A stretch of 6,751 nucleotides of DNA from a bacterium (GTDB taxonomy: Bacteria; Omnitrophota; Gorgyraeia; Velamenicoccales; JABMQK01), in NCBI GenBank assembly GCA_013203265.1, contig JABMQK010000105.1:1-6751 (forward strand). The letters are read 5' to 3'. The translations under genes and the position numbers were made by a program. Of the stretch, positions 1 to 6,199 are shown piece by piece (position 1 is the stretch's first letter; each line of letters begins with the position of its first letter). The notes beneath the pieces were generated by a model that worked only from the letters and a program-made list of their open reading frames with translations, did not search any database and was not told where the DNA came from.

Positions 1-650
1 AAGCCTAACGATAGGTATGTAAAAAATACTGCTAAGATAAATGTTAACCCAATAAGCGCTAAATTTCTCTTTTTATACCCCATCAACGTAAGGAAAGAGA
101 TGAAAAATATGAGCACTGTAAAGGCACAGGGATTTACGCCATCAATTAGTCCAGCAGCGATTACAGCGAGCGGGGTAAAAGAATGAAATTTCTGTAATAA
201 GTCTATTTGACCTACTTTTACTTTGGGGGTAAATGAGGATAGGATATATTTTTTTAAGATAGGTTCGAGTCGACTTGTTATCTGTTTTGTCCCAATTAAA
301 ATATGGTTACCGATTAATATTGACGGCACCTTCATATCGATATCAAACTTCTTTTCTAAAGCGAGGTATACTTTGAAATTTCCTTTCTGGGCTATATTTA
401 AATAATCTATCTCTATTTTATCTTTGTATTTGGAGATGATTTTAGATAGGTAATCTTCTTTTAACTTGAAACAGGCCTTGCAGTTAGTTGAATAAAAAAC
501 TTTTAATTTTACTCCGTTAGAGGACTCTTCCGTAGCTAGAGGAGTTCCTCCAACGGAGTTTATCTTCTCATCAGCTAAAACACTATCGTTAGAAAAAACA
601 AAAAGAGAAAAATAGAATAATATTCCAAAAAGATAAAATATTCTCTTCAT
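1..650 (-). CDS. Exported thioredoxin-fold / CcdA-type (DsbD-like) membrane protein, 3' end missing
   Basis: Reading leftwards from the ATG at 650-648, the frame stays open for 216 codons and leaves the window, so only the N-terminal part is present. Residues 1-26 form a signal peptide or first membrane anchor (MKR, then a hydrophobic stretch, ending near VLA). Residues 47-135 look like a thioredoxin/glutaredoxin fold, with a CKAC redox motif at 57-60 and a cis-proline-type VPS at 108-110. A hydrophobic segment from about 160 carries DGVNPCAFT (170-178), the cysteine-proline signature of the CcdA/DsbD transmembrane electron-transfer family, and a second hydrophobic segment starts near 198. 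The family passes reducing equivalents from cytoplasmic thioredoxin across the membrane; here the fused thioredoxin domain would be the extracytoplasmic acceptor. I see no Shine-Dalgarno site, but the signal peptide fixes the start well. It lies 163 nt after the preceding small gene, so it may be transcribed separately. The remaining membrane helices lie outside the window. Confidence 0.85.
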   Translation of the reverse strand, partial: MKRIFYLFGILFYFSLFVFSNDSVLADEKINSVGGTPLATEESSNGVKLKVFYSTNCKACFKLKEDYLSKIISKYKDKIEIDYLNIAQKGNFKVYLALEKKFDIDMKVPSILIGNHILIGTKQITSRLEPILKKYILSSFTPKVKVGQIDLLQKFHSFTPLAVIAAGLIDGVNPCAFTVLIFFISFLTLMGYKKRNLALIGLTFILAVFFTYLSLG

Positions 651-687
651 AGCGCTGAAACTACAATTGTGTCCCTTCCCATACTTA

Positions 688-727
688 CCTGTCTGCCCAC
701 GGCTTCGCCGTGAGGCGAACCGACAGG
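688..727. repeat. Palindromic GC-rich repeat in the 651-813 spacer
   Basis: Outer arms CCTGTC (688-693) and GACAGG (722-727) enclose a perfect 6-bp stem with a 3-nt loop, CACGGC-TTC-GCCGTG (698-712). The composition contrasts with the AT-rich genes on either side and resembles the other GC-rich palindromes in this window. There is no T-run after it on the minus strand, so I do not call it a terminator. It lies 38 nt upstream of the DsbD-like start, where it could affect that gene's mRNA. Confidence 0.6.
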
Positions 728-737
728 CTCACGTATA

Positions 738-770
738 GGGGAATCCTTTTCTGACCTTCAAATATTCCCC
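738..770. repeat. Short inverted repeat, GGGGAAT/ATTCCCC
   Basis: Seven-base perfect arms GGGGAAT (738-744) and ATTCCCC (764-770) are separated by 19 nt, between the small basic ORF and the DsbD-like gene. It could be a weak stop or processing hairpin, but it has a large loop and no following U-tract on the minus strand. Chance occurrence cannot be excluded. Confidence 0.3.
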
Positions 771-813
771 ATATCTGAGCGTGGAGTTTGTATTATTATT
801 TCTCAAATAAGTG

Positions 814-894
814 CTATCCTAAATTAGGCTTTCTGCCTTTGTTGGCTTTCTTAGAGCGCCAGCGCAGTTTGCCTCTTCTCTTTCTCTTGCCCAT
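814..894 (-). CDS. 26-residue very basic protein, resembles ribosomal protein bTHX
   Basis: ATG at 894-892, stop TAG at 816-814, 26 codons. The peptide begins MGKRKRRGKLRWRS and ends NKGRKPNLG. Thirteen of 26 residues are Lys or Arg and none is acidic, as in a nucleic-acid-binding or ribosomal peptide. A perfect GGAGG lies 7 nt before the ATG, inside the last codons of the upstream CorC-like gene, whose stop is only 3 nt upstream; the two are probably translationally coupled. Bacterial ribosomal protein bTHX is about 26-27 residues, starts MGKGD, has an RRGKI core and a GxxRP tail. The pattern MGK...RRGKL...KGRKP fits this loosely (comparison from memory). An alternative is an unrelated, lineage-specific small RNA-binding protein. 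I am fairly sure it is a gene and unsure of its identity. Confidence 0.62.
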   Translation of the reverse strand: MGKRKRRGKLRWRSKKANKGRKPNLG

Positions 895-897
895 ATT

Positions 898-1893
898 TTA
901 GCCTCCGTTAACTACCTTGTCAGATTTTTGTATTAGGGGTTTTGCTTTATAGACTATTTCCTCAACCAAATCCTCCATCGTAAGTATGCCAATGGGGAAA
1001 TTATTCTTTAAAACCGCCACTATCGTTTCTTTATTTGGTTGCATTAAGGAAAATACCACATCAAGCCGGTCATCAAAAGAGACAGTCCTCAACGGCCGAA
1101 TAAATTCGTGCCAATTTCTATCCTGGCTATTATAAAAAATATCAAATATATTAATAACCCCTTTGATATCCTTTCCTTCGATAACAGGCATGCGCGTAAA
1201 TCCGAATCTCCTGGACTTCTCTAATATTTCTTCTCTGGAATGCCTAAGCTCGATATTCGCTACCTCTTTTAAAGGAACCATAATATCTACCGCTTTGGTA
1301 AGGGTAAAATCGAATATCCTATCAATAACCTTCCTCTCATAGTCTTCTATTATACCTTCTTTTGTAATATCACGAATAATTAATTTAATCTCATCCTTTG
1401 TAAGAAAAGGATTTTTCTTTATTGTCCGAGGAGCGATCAAATTTAACAACGAGGCTGTTATCGCGCTAATAATTATAATAATTGGAGAAAGTATCCTCTG
1501 GGTAAATAAAAACAAAGGGGCTATTTTAAGACAAATTTGATTAGATTTATTTTGACCTATCGTTTTAGGGATTATCTCTCCAAAAATAAGTATTAACGGA
1601 GCCATAAGACAAGTAGCTATAATTGGTGCATAAGTTTTATTAAATTGAAAAACTAAATTTGTGGCAAATGCTGAAGCTATGACAATTGATATATTCGTCC
1701 CTATTAGTGTTGTGGCTAACAATTTATCGGGACGTTTTAATATGCTGTGGACTGCGAGCGCCAGTTTATCCTTTTTCTCAATTAAATGCATTAGTTTCAT
1801 AAATTTAATTGAGGTAAATGCGATCTCGCTACCAGAAAAGAATGCCGCCAAAAAAATAGACAAAACTATATAAATAATATATGCAAATATCAT
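898..1893 (-). CDS. CNNM/CorC-family membrane protein lacking the C-terminal CorC domain
   Basis: 331 residues. An N-terminal DUF21 (CNNM) transmembrane domain covers roughly 1-180, with hydrophobic segments near 3-25, 60-82, 88-110 and 125-155 and the family signatures FFSGSEIAF (18-26), IGTN (64-67) and FGEIIPK (104-110). A CBS-domain pair follows at about 195-310 (from AVDIMVPLKEV to GILTMEDLVEEIV). The usual DEYG of the second CBS repeat is replaced by KNNF, and the protein ends soon after, without the CorC_HlyC domain that its upstream neighbour has. CNNM/CorC proteins bind Mg-ATP through the CBS pair and are linked to Mg2+ (sometimes Co2+) export; older annotations call them hemolysins. 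The ATG overlaps the upstream paralogue's stop as ATGA, indicating translational coupling and probable joint function. The first 26 residues contain the conserved motif, so the start is secure. Substrate is unknown. Confidence 0.9.
   Translation of the reverse strand: MIFAYIIYIVLSIFLAAFFSGSEIAFTSIKFMKLMHLIEKKDKLALAVHSILKRPDKLLATTLIGTNISIVIASAFATNLVFQFNKTYAPIIATCLMAPLILIFGEIIPKTIGQNKSNQICLKIAPLFLFTQRILSPIIIIISAITASLLNLIAPRTIKKNPFLTKDEIKLIIRDITKEGIIEDYERKVIDRIFDFTLTKAVDIMVPLKEVANIELRHSREEILEKSRRFGFTRMPVIEGKDIKGVINIFDIFYNSQDRNWHEFIRPLRTVSFDDRLDVVFSLMQPNKETIVAVLKNNFPIGILTMEDLVEEIVYKAKPLIQKSDKVVNGG
902..906 (-). promoter_or_regulatory. Strong Shine-Dalgarno site for the 26-aa ORF
   Basis: On the minus strand GGAGG is followed by 7 nt and then ATG (894). 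It overlaps the C-terminal Gly-Gly codons of the upstream CorC-like gene. Most other starts in this window have no recognisable Shine-Dalgarno site, so this one argues strongly that the small ORF is translated. Confidence 0.75.
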
Positions 1894-3107
1894 AATTTCT
1901 TTAAAATGATGGATTTAATTCTTCTGCCAGCTAATTTCTCAATACTAAAATAAAGGCTGCCCTTTCTAACTCTCTCTCTTTCTTGAGGAATCTTCTCAAA
2001 TAAAAACAGCATATATCCTGCGATAGTATCATAGTCTCCCTCTGGGATATTTATATTCAACTCCTCATTTACAAAATCTATCGGGGTCTTACCGCTTATC
2101 CTAAAAGTATTATCGTCGAGCTTTTCTATAAATTTTTCTTTTGTCTCAAATTCATCATATATCTCACCAACCACCTCTTCTAAAATATCCTCTAATGTGA
2201 CTAATCCGTAGGTATTACCGTATTCATCGACCACAATAGCTATCTTAGAATTTTGAGACTGAAAGTCTTTTAGTAACTCGTCTATTTTTTTTGTCTCTGG
2301 AACAAAAACAGCAGGCCTAATCAAACTCCTAAAATCCCTCTCCGGAGAAAAGAATAAATCCTTTGCATATAAAACTCCCGTTATATTATCGATCGAGTCT
2401 CTGTAAATCGGGATTTTGGAATGTTTGATATTCTTTAAAAATCCCAACGCCTGTTTCTGATTCTTTTCTAAAGATAAAGCCTTAATATCCGGTCGAGGCG
2501 TCATTATCGTCTGGACATCTGTCTGGGTAAGCTCTAATACAGAATGAATCATCTCTTTTTCGTTTTCTTTTACCGCGCCATGCTTGTGACTTAACTCAAT
2601 TACAGATTTTAACTCTTCCTGTGTCAAAGTCGGTTCTTTATCCAAACGTATGCCAATAATCTTTATGAACATTGTCGCCAAACGACTAAATATTAATCTA
2701 AGAGGATAAATTATTCTGGCAAATATCTCTAAAGGTCTTGCCACATTGTAAGAAAATGATTCTGCTTGTTTAATTGCAAAAGTTTTAGGAGTAACTTCTC
2801 CAAAAATCAATAATAAGAAAGTAGCGATACCTATGGATACCGCTAATCCCCTATCCCCTAACGTCCTGACTAAAATTGAAGTCAATACTGTAGATAACAT
2901 AATATTTACCAGCGTATTGCCTATTAGTATTGTAGTAAGAAATCTCGAGGGGTTAGATAATAATCTCTGGAGGTATTTGATATCCTTATTTTGCCTTTGC
3001 AACCTCTTAATCTTTATTGAATCTAAGGATACTAAAGCAGTTTCGCTCCCAGAAAATAGCGCTGAAAGGAATAAAAGTAAACCTATTAATATCAATTCAT
3101 GTAACAT
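1890..3107 (-). CDS. CNNM/CorC-family transporter, full length (DUF21-CBS-CBS-CorC_HlyC)
   Basis: 405 residues with the full family architecture. The DUF21 membrane domain is at about 1-180, with FSGSETA (18-24), IGNTLVN (62-68) and FGEVTPK (102-108). The CBS pair lies at about 195-315 and includes the typical VDEYGNTYGLVTLEDILEE signature. A C-terminal CorC_HlyC domain occupies about 325-403 (FRISGKTPIDFVNEELNI and the following GDYDTIAGYML). Family members are inner-membrane proteins implicated in Mg2+/Co2+ efflux, gated by Mg-ATP at the CBS domains. The ATG at 3107 lies 2 nt after the HAD gene's stop and the gene overlaps its downstream paralogue by 4 bp, so it is mid-operon. No Shine-Dalgarno is visible, but the start places the first membrane helix correctly. 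Tandem CNNM paralogues are known in other bacteria; whether these two form a heteromer is inference. Confidence 0.93.
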   Translation of the reverse strand: MLHELILIGLLLFLSALFSGSETALVSLDSIKIKRLQRQNKDIKYLQRLLSNPSRFLTTILIGNTLVNIMLSTVLTSILVRTLGDRGLAVSIGIATFLLLIFGEVTPKTFAIKQAESFSYNVARPLEIFARIIYPLRLIFSRLATMFIKIIGIRLDKEPTLTQEELKSVIELSHKHGAVKENEKEMIHSVLELTQTDVQTIMTPRPDIKALSLEKNQKQALGFLKNIKHSKIPIYRDSIDNITGVLYAKDLFFSPERDFRSLIRPAVFVPETKKIDELLKDFQSQNSKIAIVVDEYGNTYGLVTLEDILEEVVGEIYDEFETKEKFIEKLDDNTFRISGKTPIDFVNEELNINIPEGDYDTIAGYMLFLFEKIPQERERVRKGSLYFSIEKLAGRRIKSIILKKL

Positions 3108-3109
3108 TT

Positions 3110-3751
3110 TTAAAGGATATTAAATAATTCAGATAAATCTTTACTTAAAAAATCTGGCCTTTCTCTTTTTAATTCTGCAGTAGAACTCGAGCCTGTAGCT
3201 ACGGCAAATGTCTTTACTTTAGCGCGTTTACCTGTGCGCACATCTATAGCCATATCTCCTACGTAAAAAGTATCTTCTTTAGATATCTTTAACCGGCGCA
3301 TAATTCTATTTAAAATGTTAGGATGGGGCTTACCAAATTTTATCTGATCCTTACACAATACATAATCAAAAAATCTTTTTATATTTAAATGCCTAACTAA
3401 TATATCCGAAAATTTAGCTGGACGATTACTTGCAACGGCTAATTTATATCCTTTTTTATTCAGGTAAATTAATAGCCTCTTTGCATAAGGCATAAATGTA
3501 GTCTTTTCTGTTAAGGATTTTTTATGATGCTCTCGATAAATTTTAAGCGCAATCTTAATATTCCTATTACCGACGAAAGGAATAAGTAGTGCCTTATCTC
3601 CCCATCCCACAGCTTTTTTGATTGCGGTTACACTCTGTTTCTTCAAATTTAATTTCTGTAACGTATAATTAACACTGTAGGTTATAGCAGGATAGCTATT
3701 AACTAAAGTGCCATCTAAGTCAAAAATTATGAGTCTAAAATTAGACCCCAT
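3110..3751 (-). CDS. HAD-superfamily hydrolase, phosphoglycolate-phosphatase-like
   Basis: 213 residues from the chosen ATG. The frame is open up to a GTG at 3814 (234 residues), with another ATG at 3784. Numbering from the GTG, motif I is FDLDGT (31-36, nucleophile D32 and acid D34), motif II is the serine in AVASNRP (S129), motif III is the lysine in FGKPHP (K162), and motif IV is VGDMAIDV (D187, D191). All catalytic residues of a Mg2+-dependent phosphatase are present, with an alpha-helical cap between motifs I and II as in the Gph/PpaX group. I prefer the 3751 ATG because family members start within about 10 residues of FDLDGT and the extra 21 residues are polar and nondescript. The GTG, only 3 nt after the upstream stop, remains possible. 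None has a good Shine-Dalgarno. Likely a cytoplasmic small-phosphoester phosphatase; substrate not predictable. The gene sits between the methyltransferase and the CorC pair. Confidence 0.88.
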   Translation of the reverse strand: MGSNFRLIIFDLDGTLVNSYPAITYSVNYTLQKLNLKKQSVTAIKKAVGWGDKALLIPFVGNRNIKIALKIYREHHKKSLTEKTTFMPYAKRLLIYLNKKGYKLAVASNRPAKFSDILVRHLNIKRFFDYVLCKDQIKFGKPHPNILNRIMRRLKISKEDTFYVGDMAIDVRTGKRAKVKTFAVATGSSSTAELKRERPDFLSKDLSELFNIL

Positions 3752-3817
3752 TAGAGAATTCTGTCTATTTCTTTTTGAAATCATTTCGGTTGTTTTCTCT
3801 AACGGGGTAGACACTAT

Positions 3818-4840
3818 CTATTGCTGTATAGAATGGCAGGCATTTGCAATCTCTATCGATAATAGATGAACCTTTGTGGCAAAATCCTCTGAAACAGAAC
3901 CACAGCCACAACTGGGCGTAATTAATGCACCGTTCTTTAAAAGTAGTGGTTCTTTCTTGAAAACTTCTAAAGATTTCTCTAAATAACCATTTAAATTATA
4001 GTCTTGTCGATTAGATACAATACCACAAGCAAGCACGCCACCTCTTTGAATAAATCTATTTAAACTATCTTTATAGATAAACAGGCTATCCATAAACTCA
4101 AAAGCATCAAAACTTAATATGTCGATATTAGTCTCTAAGATGATAGACCAATCCGTATTGCCACAACAATGAATACCCACTAGGGCATCCTCTTTGTGAA
4201 TATCATCAATTATGGAATTGAGTTGGGAGACTATTCTAGGCTTATCTAAACTTGCAAATTGATTTGTACCTACCGCGACTAAATACGGCTCATCCAAAAA
4301 CATGATAATCTTGGCCTTTGTTACTTTCCTAAATTCGTTTATCTGCCATCTTGCTTTAAAACTCAAGAATTGAGGAATAATTTCGTTAAGCTCGCTATTA
4401 AATAATAAAGGCTTTTTTCTTTCGTCTAATAGTGTCATACCATAACTTATTGGACCAATAACTTGACCTTTAATAAATTTAAATTCTTTATCAGAAATCT
4501 GTTTTATAAATTCATAAAAACCAGCCGCATAGTCTTGGCTGACGGAAAAATAATCTAGTTGATTAGTATTTAAACAATTGTAGCATTTCTCAAATTCTTC
4601 TATAAAAGAATGCTTATGCGTATCGATGTATATACTTCTGTTATCAAGATTAATTACTCGACCAGGAAAACCTTCAGAGAACTGAACATGCATACTTTCC
4701 AAAAATGAAAGTTTTGGCAGCTGAGGCCAAAAAGGTATATGTTCTCTGAAATTTTCAATAATAAAATTCAACGCCTTATCTTTATCCAGAAAAGGCAAAC
4801 TTCCCACACCTGTAGCAAGAAAATTATTTTTAATATTCAT
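3818..4840 (-). CDS. MetE/UROD-fold cobalamin-independent methionine-synthase-like protein
   Basis: 340 residues. It begins FLATGVGSLPFLDKDKAL (7-24), the usual opening of short MetE-like proteins of the UROD/MetE barrel superfamily, and contains GPISYGMTLL (129-138) and FLDEPYL (181-187). The zinc-site pattern looks intact: H224-C-C226 in GIHCCGN, a likely glutamate at E248 in FDAFEF, and C311 in TPSCGCGS, matching the His-x-Cys, Glu, Cys ligands of MetE. Such proteins bind and activate a thiol for methyl transfer. At about half the length of classic MetE, this resembles 'core' MetE proteins, which lack the folate-binding N-terminal half and are thought to take methyl groups from other donors such as methyl-corrinoid proteins. 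A longer reading from a GTG at 4885 adds 15 residues, but that codon lies inside a palindromic repeat, so I chose ATG 4840. There is no Shine-Dalgarno. It is the first gene of the probable operon. Confidence 0.85.
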   Translation of the reverse strand: MNIKNNFLATGVGSLPFLDKDKALNFIIENFREHIPFWPQLPKLSFLESMHVQFSEGFPGRVINLDNRSIYIDTHKHSFIEEFEKCYNCLNTNQLDYFSVSQDYAAGFYEFIKQISDKEFKFIKGQVIGPISYGMTLLDERKKPLLFNSELNEIIPQFLSFKARWQINEFRKVTKAKIIMFLDEPYLVAVGTNQFASLDKPRIVSQLNSIIDDIHKEDALVGIHCCGNTDWSIILETNIDILSFDAFEFMDSLFIYKDSLNRFIQRGGVLACGIVSNRQDYNLNGYLEKSLEVFKKEPLLLKNGALITPSCGCGSVSEDFATKVHLLSIEIANACHSIQQ

Positions 4841-4870
4841 AAAAAAATGAAAAAAATACGGGTAATCCAG

Positions 4871-4958
4871 TGTACCTTCCGCCACAGGCGCCCGCCTGCC
4901 GCCTGCCTGCCGGTCAGGCAGGGACGGGCAGGGATCCGCCTACGGCGGAAAATGTACC
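4871..4958. repeat. Compact palindromic MITE-like element flanked by TGTACC direct repeats
   Basis: The core 4877-4950 has terminal inverted repeats TTCCGCCACAGGCG (4877-4890) and CGCCTACGGCGGAA (4937-4950), matching at 12 of 14 positions. Inside is a strong stem, CCTGCCTG (4902-4909) and CAGGCAGG (4915-4922), with the 5-nt loop CCGGT, plus CCGCC-TAC-GGCGG (4936-4948). Direct copies of TGTACC sit at 4871-4876 and 4953-4958, like a target-site duplication, with two extra A's before the second. The element is very GC-rich in an AT-rich setting, encodes no protein, and ends 31 nt before the methyltransferase ATG. I read it as a small non-autonomous mobile palindrome or REP-like repeat; a structured leader RNA is the alternative. 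Confidence 0.65.
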
Positions 4959-5005
4959 AACCGAAGTCGCCATTACTTTCAGCCACAATGCTTAGCTAAT
5001 TCACC

Positions 5006-5146
5006 TCCGCCATAATAATTAGCGGACGCTTTTCGCCACGAATTTTGGCGGATGGCGCAAATCATTTTGGCGTCCTCCATAAAACATGGCGGACGCCATC
5101 CGCCTAGCTTTTTGGAGGATGGCGAACATTGGCGGACGAAGGCGGA
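5006..5146. repeat. GGCGGA/TCCGCC repeat cluster directly after lacI
   Basis: Between the lacI stop and the methyltransferase lies 306 nt with no convincing gene, and this half is dominated by GGCGGA (5047, 5088, 5131, 5141) and TCCGCC (5006, 5099). A large hairpin can form from TCCTCCA (5073-5079) and TGGAGGA (5113-5119), extended by AAAA/TTTT with one bulge; inside it is the perfect palindrome ATGGCG-GA-CGCCAT (5086-5099). An imperfect direct repeat, starting TTTGG(C/A)GGATGGCG, covers 5044-5072 and 5111-5134. The last GGCGGA touches the lacI stop codon. It may help end lacI transcription, but no U-tract follows a stem on the minus strand. It looks like decayed or nested copies of a dispersed repeat. 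Confidence 0.6.
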
Positions 5147-6145
5147 TTAAATTTGACGACAAGAATCCCGGATAACTAACTCAGTAGGTAAAACTATCTT
5201 TGTGGAAGATTTTGTGGTCTTTGATAACATAGCTTTATGTAATAAAGACGTTGCCTTCGCAGCCATCTCAATCAAAGGTTGTCTTACCGTAGTTAAGCCG
5301 ACTGATCCATATAGACAAATAGGGTTATCGTCAAAACCAATCACAGATATGTCATTAGGCACTCTTAGTCCGTGCTCTAGAATAACAGAAATGGCCTCTT
5401 GTGCCATATCATCACTGGCAGCAAAAACGGCTGTTGGAGGTGTTTTTAATTTTAATAGCGATAATACAGCTTTCCTCGCGGAAGGACGAGAGTAATCGCC
5501 TTTTTCAATAAGTTCTTCTTTTACATTAATTTTATTTTCCTGTAGCGCCGATTTATACCCTTCTAATCTATCAATCGCTGCCTGAGATATAAGATGTCCT
5601 GTAATATGTGCAATATTGCGATGGCCAAGATGAATTAAATACTCTACAGCCTGTCTTGTCCCAACTCTATTGTCTATGGCTATATAATTTACATCTAAAT
5701 TTACAGGCTTATGATTCATAATTACACATGGAATACCTGATTCTAAAACATTACTTAACTCTTGTTTATTTGAAAGAACATCAGCAAATAAAACACCACC
5801 TATCAAAGCAGTATTTATAAAACTCTTGTCGTTGCTTAGATGGAGAAGTAAATCTAATTTTAAATTCTCACTAGCTACTCCCACACCGCGAATAATCTGA
5901 TTGGCGTAAAAAGAAAAAAATATACCTTCGTATCGAGGGATAACTAAAGCTATTATATCGCTTCTTCCTTTAGCTAATCTCTGGGCGATAACATTTGGTT
6001 TGAATTTTAACTTGCGGATAGCCTCCTGGACCTTTATACAATTGGCCTCTTTTACGGTGGGAACTTTGTTAATTACTCTGGAAACGGTGGTTGGAGAAAC
6101 CCCTGCTAAATTTGCAACTTCTTCTATTCTTGTATTTTCAGCCAC
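5147..6145 (-). CDS. LacI-family transcriptional regulator
   Basis: 332 residues, the normal length for the family. The N-terminal helix-turn-helix is IEEVANLAGVSPTTVSRVIN (7-26), followed by the hinge region KPNVIAQRLAKGRSDIIALVIP (49-70) with the conserved hinge leucine (L57) that inserts into the operator minor groove. The remainder is a periplasmic-binding-protein-like effector domain, ending with the typical NDISVIGFDDNP and TTVRQPLIEMA elements of the C-terminal subdomain. It should bind a palindromic operator as a dimer and release or tighten on binding a small ligand, usually a sugar or nucleoside, which I cannot identify. It starts with GTG; only a weak GGAA precedes it, but the distance to the HTH is right. 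No sugar transport or catabolic gene is in the window, so its regulon is unclear. Autoregulation or control of the downstream methyltransferase operon is possible, yet I found no convincing operator. Confidence 0.93.
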   Translation of the reverse strand: MAENTRIEEVANLAGVSPTTVSRVINKVPTVKEANCIKVQEAIRKLKFKPNVIAQRLAKGRSDIIALVIPRYEGIFFSFYANQIIRGVGVASENLKLDLLLHLSNDKSFINTALIGGVLFADVLSNKQELSNVLESGIPCVIMNHKPVNLDVNYIAIDNRVGTRQAVEYLIHLGHRNIAHITGHLISQAAIDRLEGYKSALQENKINVKEELIEKGDYSRPSARKAVLSLLKLKTPPTAVFAASDDMAQEAISVILEHGLRVPNDISVIGFDDNPICLYGSVGLTTVRQPLIEMAAKATSLLHKAMLSKTTKSSTKIVLPTELVIRDSCRQI

Positions 6146-6199
6146 TTAATCAAGTTCCAGATAGGCACTCACTCTGTTCGTGCACTATCTCCCTTCGGG

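Noticed and set aside
223..405. 60-codon ORF on the plus strand
   Set aside because: Lies antisense within the DsbD-like gene, whose frame has a signal peptide, CKAC and NPCAFT motifs; the plus frame has no recognisable features.
1661..1873. 70-codon plus-strand ORF
   Set aside because: Antisense to the conserved DUF21 membrane domain; a shadow of hydrophobic codons.
2833..3123. 96-codon plus-strand ORF
   Set aside because: Antisense to the N-terminal membrane domain of the full-length CorC gene.
4739..4999. 86-codon plus-strand ORF crossing the palindromic element
   Set aside because: Runs antisense to the methyltransferase N terminus and then through repeat sequence; low-complexity basic translation without motifs.
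5019..5129. 36-codon minus-strand ORF in the GGCGGA cluster
   Set aside because: No Shine-Dalgarno site and composed wholly of repeat sequence; open frame explained by GC-rich composition.
4871..5146. CRISPR array
   Set aside because: Repeats are short, irregularly spaced, in both orientations and palindromic; no regular spacers and no cas gene.
5202..5495. 97-codon plus-strand ORF
   Set aside because: Antisense to the effector-domain codons of lacI, which are clearly conserved.
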